DNA from: an uncultured Treponema sp.
GTDB taxonomy: Bacteria; Spirochaetota; Spirochaetia; Treponematales; Treponemataceae
Assembly (NCBI GenBank): GCA_946411505.1
Contig: CAMKEG010000001.1
Span: forward strand, 620,001 to 684,000
Length of the DNA stretch: 64,000 nt
Direction of reading: 5' to 3'
The position numbers and the translations under genes were made by a program. Below, in pieces: positions 39,054-47,076 of this stretch. Every line of letters begins with the position of its first letter. Position 1 is the first letter of the stretch. A model generated the notes under the pieces. The model saw nothing but the letters and a program-made list of their open reading frames with translations, did no database searches and had not been told where the DNA came from.

Positions 39054-40907
39054 CTAATTGACAGATATTACATTATTATTGAACATTGAATAAGTATAGT
39101 CATAATTCGTATTTAAAAACTCTGCGGGAAGAGTGCTTGCAAATGACATGACGCGGCTATCAGAAAAGCCGCATCCTGCGAACATGCCATAATAACAAGC
39201 CTTCGCTGGCTTAGTTGCAGGAAGATTGGGAATTTCTTGCAAACTTTTGCAACTAATAAACATGCTATAATAGCAATCTTCAGCCAAGACAGTGGCGGGC
39301 AGTTCTGGAGCCTTTCTTAAACTTGAGCAGTGTTGGAACATGGATTTATAACATCCTTTTGCCAATGTGGTCGCTGGCAATTCAGGCGCATCTGTTAAAT
39401 TTTCACAGTTAGTGAACATGCAGAGATAACATTCTTTTGCTAACGTGGTTGCCGGCAGTTTTGACGGCGCTTTCTTAAGGTTAGAACACTTTGCAAACAT
39501 CTCTCGACAACAACACTCTGCTAATGTAGTTGCAAGAAGTTCTGGCGCAATTTCTAGGCTTGTGCAGTTGAAAAACATGTCGCTATAGCAGTTTTTTGCC
39601 AGCGCGGTTGCCGGCAATTTTGACGGCGCTTTTTTTAGATTAGAACAACTGTCGAACATAGACCAATAACATCCCTCTGTTAATGTAGTTGCAGGAAGCT
39701 CTGGCGCAATTTCCAGGTTTGTGCAGTTGAAAAACATGCCGTAATAACAAGTCTCTGCCAATGTGGTCGCAGGCAATTCAGGTGCATTTGTTAAATTTTC
39801 ACATTTAAAGAACATACGGTTATAGCAGTCTTTTTCCAGTGTAGTTGCGGGCAATTTTGACGGCGCCTTCTTTAGATTAGAACAACCACCGAACATAGAC
39901 CAACAGCAGCCCTCAGCCAATGTTTTGGCGGATAGCTCCGGCGCGCTTTCTAGGCTTGTACAGTTATTGAACATTCCAGCGCAAGAATTTTGTGCCATCA
40001 CGGTGGCATAGATTTTTGGCGCGCTTGTTAAGCTTGCACAATCATAAAACATAGCATTATAACAGTCTTTTGCCAGCGTGGTTGCCGGCAATTTTGACGG
40101 CGCGTTTCTAAGATTTACGCAACTTATAAACATGCCTTTATAACATCTTTCTGTTAATTCAGTTGCGGGAAGTTCCGGCGCAGTTTCTAGGCTTGCGCAT
40201 TTTTGGAACATGCCGCGATTGCATTCATTTGCCAGCGTGGTTGCGGGCAGTTCCGGCGCGTTTCTAAGATTTGCGCAATCGGAAAACATAGTTGCATAAC
40301 AATTTTCTGCCAATGTGGTCGCTGGTAATTCAGGCGCTTTTTTAAGATTTGCGCAACCGACAAACATAGATCCATAGCAATTTTCTGTCAATTCAGTGGC
40401 AGGCAATATCAAATCAGAGCCGTCCTTGTTCGTTATGTTTTTATTGTCCCAAAAAAGCCTGCGGAACGCGCTAGGCTTTGACAGCTTTTTTACTATATTA
40501 AAATTTTCGCTTGCAACAAGGCTCATAATGTTTCCATAAATGTAGCATGGAGCAGAACATCCAATGTTGCTAACGCCTAAATCAATATTGTCAGGATCTT
40601 TTACATAAGTCGCGTTGTCGCCGTAAAAGGAGACTGTGTCGCCAGCGTTTCCAAGCTGGATTTTTCTTGTTTGTCCGCTTTCAATAGTTTTAGCTTCGCC
40701 TCCGTTTACCTTAAAGGTTACGGGCCCGTTAGCAAAATTCTTAAAAGTCACTACAGCGCCAGCGTCAATCGCTTCCAGAGTAAGCGGAGTCGAAAGGCTC
40801 TCCGCGCTTGGTTCTTTCGATTTTTGCTCCTTTTCTTCGCATGACGCAAAAGATACAACAGCAAGCAAAGTCGCTACAAGCGTCATCAATTTTAACAATT
40901 TTTTCAT
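39054..40907 (-). CDS. BspA-like (LRR/DUF285-type) repeat lipoprotein
   Basis: Lipobox SFASCEEK; 16 tandem 26-27-aa repeats of form APELPATTLAxxCYxxMFxxCxxL. Confidence 0.85.
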   Translation of the reverse strand: MKKLLKLMTLVATLLAVVSFASCEEKEQKSKEPSAESLSTPLTLEAIDAGAVVTFKNFANGPVTFKVNGGEAKTIESGQTRKIQLGNAGDTVSFYGDNATYVKDPDNIDLGVSNIGCSAPCYIYGNIMSLVASENFNIVKKLSKPSAFRRLFWDNKNITNKDGSDLILPATELTENCYGSMFVGCANLKKAPELPATTLAENCYATMFSDCANLRNAPELPATTLANECNRGMFQKCASLETAPELPATELTERCYKGMFISCVNLRNAPSKLPATTLAKDCYNAMFYDCASLTSAPKIYATVMAQNSCAGMFNNCTSLESAPELSAKTLAEGCCWSMFGGCSNLKKAPSKLPATTLEKDCYNRMFFKCENLTNAPELPATTLAETCYYGMFFNCTNLEIAPELPATTLTEGCYWSMFDSCSNLKKAPSKLPATALAKNCYSDMFFNCTSLEIAPELLATTLAECCCREMFAKCSNLKKAPSKLPATTLAKECYLCMFTNCENLTDAPELPATTLAKGCYKSMFQHCSSLRKAPELPATVLAEDCYYSMFISCKSLQEIPNLPATKPAKACYYGMFAGCGFSDSRVMSFASTLPAEFLNTNYDYTYSMFNNNVISVN

Positions 40908-40928
40908 TCTTATTCCTCCGAATATTTA

Positions 40929-41594
40929 TTATGCTTCCGCAAGATTTTTCTTTAGTTCGTCAAGCAGGTTCTTGTAGAATTCTTTTGACTTTGTCAACAA
41001 CCGCTCCAAATCGTCTTTTGTCAAGTCTATAGAATCGCCTTTGTGCCAACGGATTGGATTTCTTCCCTGAAGTTTACGATTTACAAATACGCCATGCTTG
41101 AGACAATTGTTCAACAACCTAAGCTCGTCAAAGTCAAAAAAACATTCTATTCCTTTGATGTTTACTTCAAACAACTTTTTGAAGGCTTTTACAATATTTG
41201 GAAAGTCAAAACTTGAAATTCTTTTTTTGCCTATTTGAAAACTCCAATCATAGGTTGACAAAATTCTCTTTAATTTTATTTCTATCTCACTGTAAAAGAG
41301 AATAAAAAGTGCCTTAAACATTTCTTTTTTATAACTTTCATGCCCGTAATACACTTCCTCGATTTTTGGATTAACATAATCTGACTCACTCTCCTCCATA
41401 TCAGGGATATATTTATCTTCTTTCACTAATTCGGAATCAAATCTTAAATCCTCTTTTAGGATTCTATCCTTAAAGTTGTCAAAATCTGAAAAATCATTAA
41501 AAACAGTTGTTTTCAATAGCATTTTCAACAATTTTGAATACAAAACATGTTCTTTGCAAAATAGTTTACTGAACCAAATCTTAAACTTTAACAT
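40929..41594 (-). CDS. Hypothetical protein with HEPN-like motif
   Basis: FKALFILFYSEIEIKLKRIL and FDELRLLNNCLKHG resemble HEPN helices/RNxxxH with R replaced by N. Confidence 0.45.
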   Translation of the reverse strand: MLKFKIWFSKLFCKEHVLYSKLLKMLLKTTVFNDFSDFDNFKDRILKEDLRFDSELVKEDKYIPDMEESESDYVNPKIEEVYYGHESYKKEMFKALFILFYSEIEIKLKRILSTYDWSFQIGKKRISSFDFPNIVKAFKKLFEVNIKGIECFFDFDELRLLNNCLKHGVFVNRKLQGRNPIRWHKGDSIDLTKDDLERLLTKSKEFYKNLLDELKKNLAEA

Positions 41595-41721
41595 ACCGTT
41601 TCTTTATTATTATAAATTATAAACCTTGCTTATATTCAATAATTTTACCACAGTATCACTCAGTTGTCAATAAGCAATATTTATAGGAAAATTGATTATA
41701 TCAATGTAAGTTATAAATATT

Positions 41722-42063
41722 ATGGATAGAATTCAAGCATGTCTCGCAAGCAATATTAAGCGTTACCGGAAGCAAATGGGCTTTTCTCAAGAAAAACTGG
41801 CTGAAAAAGCCGGCGCTTCCGCCAATTACATCGCATTGATTGAAGCGGGCAGATATTTCCCTTCACTGCCAATGCTAAACAAGGTTGCAAGCGCCCTAAA
41901 CATTGATTCGTTGGATTTATTTGACAAGAGCGGCTTTGAATTCCAAAGCCTTGAAACGCTAAAAAATGAAATATTAAAAAACATCTCTCAAACAGTGAAC
42001 AATTCATTTATAAAAGCGGCCAAAAACCGCGAAAATATGGCTCAAAAACACATCCAAGAATAA
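41722..42063 (+). CDS. XRE-family HTH regulator
   Basis: RKQMGFSQEKLAEKAGASANYIALIEAGRYFPSLPMLNKVASAL. Confidence 0.93.
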   Translation: MDRIQACLASNIKRYRKQMGFSQEKLAEKAGASANYIALIEAGRYFPSLPMLNKVASALNIDSLDLFDKSGFEFQSLETLKNEILKNISQTVNNSFIKAAKNRENMAQKHIQE

Positions 42064-42178
42064 ATTCAGCATTTATCTATAATTTTCGCAATACAAAAAA
42101 ATCCGCTTTTTTTAACGATTTTTCCCAAAAAAAACTAAATTTTGCAAAAAAAACTCTACCTTATATACAAGGGAATTG

Positions 42179-42202
42179 CAAAAGCGGTTCCCGCTTTTTT
42201 TT
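42179..42202 (+). terminator. Rho-independent terminator after the XRE gene
   Basis: AAAAGCGG ttc CCGCTTTTTTTT. Confidence 0.75.
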
Positions 42203-42216
42203 ATAAGGAGCGTTTT

Positions 42217-43170
42217 ATGCAAGAACTAAAGAAAACTTGGAAACCGCATCCGACGGCGATTCTCAATCCTCGCTTGGACATCAACTTCAAGGCGATATTC
42301 ACGCAGGACACGGAAGGCTCGAAAATCGCGCTCAAGTCCTTCCTGTCTGCGACCCTAGGGCGCAAAGTGACGGAAGTCCAACTGGACCCTAACGAGCCGC
42401 CCGCGGAAACTCAGTCCGACATGCAGATGTCCTTTGACGTGAACGTTACCTTTGAGGACGGCGAAAAGGCGTCGATTGAGATGCAAGGAAGGGAGCAGGA
42501 CTACGACTATGCCGCCCGCAGCGAAGTTGAGGCCGCCCGTCTTTTGAACAACGCCGCCAAAAAGGGCTGCGAATGGAACGTTGAAAAAGTCTACCAAATT
42601 TCCGTGCTGAATTTTCACTACAAAAGAGGTGACAAAAGCGAAATGTCGTGGTATATTATGAAAGACGCGAACGGCTGCGAGCTTTCCAGCAGGCTGAACG
42701 TGATTTACATCGACTTGCTTACAATCAAGGCTCTTGTCGGAACGCCGGTGGAAAAGCTTACGCCGCTCCAAAAGTGGGGCATGTACTTTTCCTACGCGGA
42801 CGATGAAAAGAAGGCGGATTACATAGGCCAAATCGCGAACAGCGAAAGGGGAATTATGGAAGCGACTACAATAATCAAAAGGATGAGCGAAGAGGACGCG
42901 GCTTTCTTTAGGGAATTCAGCCGCGACAAAGCGATGCGCGACTACAACGCCGGCATGTCCGCCGCCGCAAAGAAAGGCCTTGAACAAGGAATGCAACAAG
43001 GGTTGAAACAAGGACTGCAACAAGGATTGCGCCAAAAAGCCGTCGAAACCGCCACAAACCTGCTTAAAATGAACATTCTCTCCCCAGAGCAAATCGCGCA
43101 AGCGGCGGGCCTGACATTAGAAGAAGTGCTTGAGCTGCAAAAGGGAATTGGCGCAGGCGCGACGGCTTAA
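42217..43170 (+). CDS. Rpn-family recombination-promoting nuclease / PD-(D/E)XK nuclease-family transposase
   Basis: PRLDINFKAIFTQ, DVNVTFEDGEKASIEMQ core; LEQGMQQGLKQGLQQGLRQ tail; start set at MQELKKTW after AAGGAG. Confidence 0.85.
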   Translation: MQELKKTWKPHPTAILNPRLDINFKAIFTQDTEGSKIALKSFLSATLGRKVTEVQLDPNEPPAETQSDMQMSFDVNVTFEDGEKASIEMQGREQDYDYAARSEVEAARLLNNAAKKGCEWNVEKVYQISVLNFHYKRGDKSEMSWYIMKDANGCELSSRLNVIYIDLLTIKALVGTPVEKLTPLQKWGMYFSYADDEKKADYIGQIANSERGIMEATTIIKRMSEEDAAFFREFSRDKAMRDYNAGMSAAAKKGLEQGMQQGLKQGLQQGLRQKAVETATNLLKMNILSPEQIAQAAGLTLEEVLELQKGIGAGATA

Positions 43171-43191
43171 AGCAAAAAGGAGGCTGCGTCC

Positions 43192-43836
43192 ATGAATAAA
43201 ATTTTTGAAATCTTCAATAAAACAAAAATAATTCCCGTAATAACAATCGAGGACGCCGCCAACGCGGTTCCCTTGGCCGGCGCGCTTTTAAAGGGCGGAA
43301 TAAAAATCGCCGAAATCACTTACCGCACCGACGCGGCTCCAAAGGCGATAAGCGAGCTTAGCGCGCATTGCCCGGACGTTTTGGCGGGAGCCGGAACGGT
43401 TACAAGCGTCGCGCAGGCGCAAGAGGCCATCGCGTGCGGAGCCAAGTTCATCGTGATGCCGGGCTTTGACAAAGAGATTGTCGAATACTGCAAAAGCCGC
43501 GACGTTGCTGTGGTTCCGGGAGTCGCGACGCCGACAGAAATTTCAGCGGCGCTGCAATTGGGCTTGGAAGTGTTGAAGCTTTTTCCGGCGGAACTCTTGG
43601 GCGGAACGGACTTTTTGGACGCGATGGCCGGCCCCTTCCCCAAAACTAAATTCATTCCCACCGGCGGAATAACTGCAGAAAACGCCGCCGCCTACTTGTC
43701 AAAGCAAAACGTCTTGGCGGTCGGCGGCTCTTGGATTGTAAAAAAAGAATTTATCAGCGGGCAAAAGTGGGACATTATCACCGCCGAAGCGGAGAAGGCC
43801 CTAATGTTCCTTCCCCGCGCGTTCACGAAGAATTAG
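43192..43836 (+). CDS. eda: KDPG/KHG aldolase
   Basis: IIPVITIEDA, GGIKIAEITYRT, GAGTV, FIPTGGIT. Confidence 0.93.
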   Translation: MNKIFEIFNKTKIIPVITIEDAANAVPLAGALLKGGIKIAEITYRTDAAPKAISELSAHCPDVLAGAGTVTSVAQAQEAIACGAKFIVMPGFDKEIVEYCKSRDVAVVPGVATPTEISAALQLGLEVLKLFPAELLGGTDFLDAMAGPFPKTKFIPTGGITAENAAAYLSKQNVLAVGGSWIVKKEFISGQKWDIITAEAEKALMFLPRAFTKN

Positions 43837-44372
43837 AGTCCGTGAAAGTCGATCAAAGTCGTTACGTTGGCGGGCGCCAAGGCCTTGGCGTAGTTTAGGT
43901 CGGGAAGGCCGATCACGCCAAAGAAGTCGGTCACGATTCCCCCGCCCTGCTCCACGACGTTTTTGGCGGCGGAAAGCGTTCCGCCCGTGGCGATAAGGTC
44001 GTCTACAACCAAGTAATTTTTTCCGCGTTCGATGTCGGCCTTGTGGGCTTCAATTTCGGCGCTTCCGTATTCAAGCGAATATTTGCAAGAGTAAGTGTCG
44101 CCTGGAAGCTTTCCCTTTTTGCGGATAAGAATCTGGGGAATTGAAAGGCGCTCGGCGAAAGGAGCGGAAAACAAAAATCCGCGCGACTCGACGGCGGCGA
44201 CCGCGTCAATTTTTTTGTCCTTGTACAGTTCCACCATCTTGTCAATGCAAAACTTAAATACGTCGGGCTTTGTCAAAATGCTTGTGATGTCGTAAAAAAG
44301 AATTCCGGGCTTGGGAAAGTCCGGCACGCGCCTAATGGCCTTGTCCAAAAATTCAATTTCGCTTTCAGTCAT
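43833..44372 (-). CDS. apt: Adenine phosphoribosyltransferase
   Basis: VPDFPKPGILFYDIT, AVESRGFLF, YLVVDDLIATGGT; start set at MTESEIEF. Confidence 0.95.
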   Translation of the reverse strand: MTESEIEFLDKAIRRVPDFPKPGILFYDITSILTKPDVFKFCIDKMVELYKDKKIDAVAAVESRGFLFSAPFAERLSIPQILIRKKGKLPGDTYSCKYSLEYGSAEIEAHKADIERGKNYLVVDDLIATGGTLSAAKNVVEQGGGIVTDFFGVIGLPDLNYAKALAPANVTTLIDFHGL

Positions 44373-44456
44373 ATTGTAAAAGTATAGTGAAAACCAGCGC
44401 CTTTGTCTACGCGTTTTTATCTTGCAAAATGCAGGCGCTTGTTTTATAATAGAACT

Positions 44457-45104
44457 ATGTTCCAACAGAACAAGTGTTTGGCCGAAGGCTGCAAAAAAAC
44501 TTCACTTTCCGTCTTCAACTACTACGGCGAGATTGCCGAGGGCGACAGCTATTGCTTTGACCACACTCCCGACAAACAAAAAATCATCGAAGACATTTAC
44601 AACTACATAAACCAGCACCAAAAAATTGTCGGACTCAACGCCAGCGGAATCACTTTTGAAAACATCGACCTTACGGACAAGCGCTTTTACGGCTGCAACT
44701 TCCAGAACTGCCGCTTCAACAATTTGCACGCGACCAAATTCCGCTCAAGGATGAGTTTTTTTGACCATTCAATTTTCACCGACTGCGCCATGATTGAAAG
44801 CAACATGCAGTTCACTTCCTTTGGCGGCTGCATTTTTTCCCACATACTTTTTACGGGAAGCGACATGATTCACGACAACTTTTGCGGAATACAGGCCTAC
44901 CAGTCGTCTTTTGACGACTCGGACTTGTACAATTCCCGCTTCATCCGCTCAAAGCTTGTCGACACTTCGTTTCGCAACTGCAACATAAAGAACACGATGT
45001 TCTTCAATCTTGAACAGCAAAACTTGCTCTTCAAATCTTCCAACATGCGCGAAGCCCTGTTTGACGAAAGGGGAAGCGAAATGTTCCTTAAGGATTCGGT
45101 GTGA
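44457..45104 (+). CDS. Pentapeptide-repeat-like protein with N-terminal Cys/His cluster
   Basis: Repeats such as NIDLTDKRFYGCNFQNCRFNNLHATKF; N-terminal CLAEGC...CFDH. Confidence 0.7.
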   Translation: MFQQNKCLAEGCKKTSLSVFNYYGEIAEGDSYCFDHTPDKQKIIEDIYNYINQHQKIVGLNASGITFENIDLTDKRFYGCNFQNCRFNNLHATKFRSRMSFFDHSIFTDCAMIESNMQFTSFGGCIFSHILFTGSDMIHDNFCGIQAYQSSFDDSDLYNSRFIRSKLVDTSFRNCNIKNTMFFNLEQQNLLFKSSNMREALFDERGSEMFLKDSV

Positions 45105-45111
45105 GGCAAAA

Positions 45112-45681
45112 ATGAAGATTTACTTTCACTTGAACCTTGAAGGTTTTTCAAACTGCTATGTCATCGTCAACGAAAAGACTCACGAAGCGATAATCATCGA
45201 CCCTGGCCAAATCACGACCGAAATCATAAACCACATCGAGACCGGCGGCTATAAGCTTACCGGCGTTTTGATTTCGCACAACCACGGAAGCCATGTCGCG
45301 GGGCTTTCCACCTTGCGGAAAATTTACAAGCCCCAAGTCTATGCCGCCGACTGGGAAGTGGCCGGAAACGACACCAACGTCCTTAAAGACGACGGCGTCC
45401 TAAAAATCGCCGGCTTGGACGTGGAGTATTTTTCATTGCCCGGCCACACAAACGACTCCATGGTTTACAAAATCGGAAGCGTAATCTTTACCGGCGACTC
45501 ACTTAGCGCCTGCAAAATCGGCTCCACAAACTCAAAGTTTTCGGAAAGAACGCTTGTAAAAAACATCAAGCAAAAAATTCTTTCCCAAACCGACGACACG
45601 GTCATAATGCCGGGACACGGGCCGCCGACAACAGTCGCCGTTGAGCGCGAGTTCAACCCAAAACTAATCCTTGAAAAATGA
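45112..45681 (+). CDS. Metallo-beta-lactamase-fold hydrolase
   Basis: IIDPGQ, SHNHGSHVAG, LPGHTNDSMVY, FTGDSL, MPGHGPPTT; start set at MKIYFHLN. Confidence 0.87.
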   Translation: MKIYFHLNLEGFSNCYVIVNEKTHEAIIIDPGQITTEIINHIETGGYKLTGVLISHNHGSHVAGLSTLRKIYKPQVYAADWEVAGNDTNVLKDDGVLKIAGLDVEYFSLPGHTNDSMVYKIGSVIFTGDSLSACKIGSTNSKFSERTLVKNIKQKILSQTDDTVIMPGHGPPTTVAVEREFNPKLILEK

Positions 45682-46283
45682 CAAGTTTCAACGCCATAAA
45701 ACTTAACGCCTCGCAGGAATTGCAGTTAAAAAAAACGCGCGCAAGTTTTCTGGGCCCCGGCGGCCCTCTTGGGCTGGACAAAAAAAGCGGCCTTATAAAG
45801 CAAAAGATAGAGGCCGGCGGAACAATTTTTTTGGAGCCGATTCTCTGCTTGTTTGAAAACGGCTTTGGAAAAGATGAATTTTACGCGCTTGAAAGCCTTG
45901 AGATTTTTTTGCCGCAAAGCGCGGCCATCCAAGTCCAAAAAGCGCGCGGCGATAAAACGGACGATTGGCCAAAAAGCGGCGTCGATGGACAAAAATCCTT
46001 ATTCTATTTTCCGACGCGAGCCATTTTGCAAGGCCGCGACTTTTGGGGCTTGGCTCCTTGCGCGCTTTCGTTTGAATGGTCAAAAGATTTTAGCCTTGAA
46101 AAAGTTTTTTTGGCAGCAAAAGACTTGAGCGCCGCGCAAGTCTTGTCCAAAGAGCGAGCGGGCGGCAAGGGCGAAGACGGCAAAAAAGCCCTTCTTTGCC
46201 CGACGTCGTTCTATTTAGCGCGCGCGGAGATTTCCAAAAACACTTGGAGCCTCTACGACGCGGTCTGGAAAAAAATCCGCTAA
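45678..46283 (+). CDS. Hypothetical protein
   Basis: Overlaps upstream stop by 4 nt in the same direction; no recognised family. Confidence 0.5.
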   Translation: MTSFNAIKLNASQELQLKKTRASFLGPGGPLGLDKKSGLIKQKIEAGGTIFLEPILCLFENGFGKDEFYALESLEIFLPQSAAIQVQKARGDKTDDWPKSGVDGQKSLFYFPTRAILQGRDFWGLAPCALSFEWSKDFSLEKVFLAAKDLSAAQVLSKERAGGKGEDGKKALLCPTSFYLARAEISKNTWSLYDAVWKKIR

Positions 46284-46295
46284 CGCAGAACTTGC

Positions 46296-46400
46296 ATCCC
46301 GCAACAATACCGCTGTTCGCGCGAGTTTTGCGAGCGCGAATGTTGCGGCTTATGCGGCCAGCAAAAAATTTTAGGTCTGAAAGCGGTTTTATTGCCGCTA
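46296..46400. repeat. Family A structured intergenic repeat, copy A2
   Basis: ACCGCTGTTCGCGCGAGTTTTGCGAGCGCGAATGTTGCGGCTTATGCGGCC...TTGCCGCTA. Confidence 0.8.
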
Positions 46401-46491
46401 CGCTACTTCAGCACCCGCCCGCCTCTGGCCATTGTTCCCCGCTCCGACTGGAGCGGAGTATGATAACTTCCTCTACAAAGCGGAGCGTAAG

Positions 46492-46980
46492 CTACTTTAG
46501 CACTTGCTCTCCGCGACGCATCGCAATGAGGCCTGTCTTGGCGTATTCCAAAATTCCAAAGGGCTCTAAGAGGCGGATAAGGCTGTCGATTTTTGTCTCG
46601 CTTCCCGACGCTTCGACGATGACGCTTTCGGCGCCTACGTCAACGATGTGCGCGCGGAAAATTTCGCAAGTGCTAACGATTGTCTCGCGCTTGCTTCCGT
46701 CGGCCTTGACTTTAATCAAGGCGGTTTCGCGCTGGCAAGTGTCCGCGTCGCAGCGCTCGATTGAAATCACCTCAACCAATTTTGAAAGCTGCTTTTCGAT
46801 TTGGTCAAGAATGCGGTCGTCGCCCATGACTACAATCGTCATGCGCGAAATCGCCTTGTCGCTGGTTTCGCAAACGGTAAGGCTGTCAATGTTGTAGCCG
46901 CGGCGGCTGAACAAGCCCGAAACGCGGCTAAGAACGCCCGCGTGGTTTTCCACTAAAACAGAAAGAACAAATTTTTGCAT
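46492..46980 (-). CDS. ilvN: Acetolactate synthase small subunit
   Basis: SVLVENHAGVLSRVSGLFSRRGYNIDSLTV ACT domain. Confidence 0.93.
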   Translation of the reverse strand: MQKFVLSVLVENHAGVLSRVSGLFSRRGYNIDSLTVCETSDKAISRMTIVVMGDDRILDQIEKQLSKLVEVISIERCDADTCQRETALIKVKADGSKRETIVSTCEIFRAHIVDVGAESVIVEASGSETKIDSLIRLLEPFGILEYAKTGLIAMRRGEQVLK

Positions 46981-47022
46981 TTTATTATCCCCCTTATTTT
47001 AAGGTTGCATATACTAAATCCG

Positions 47023-47076
47023 CGAGTTTTCGCGCAAGCGAAAACTCGTTAGATAAAAGCCGCAAGGCTTTTATCT
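47023..47076. repeat. Two tandem 26-nt perfect hairpins
   Basis: CGAGTTTTCGC-GCAA-GCGAAAACTCG (47023-47048) and AGATAAAAGCC-GCAA-GGCTTTTATCT (47051-47076). Confidence 0.9.

Noticed and set aside
39200-40400. Regular DNA periodicity of about 78 bp, considered as a CRISPR array
   Set aside because: Translates into continuous 26-27-aa protein repeats; no constant repeat plus unique spacer structure and no cas genes.
42355-43101. 248-aa minus-strand ORF
   Set aside because: Antisense to the Rpn nuclease gene.
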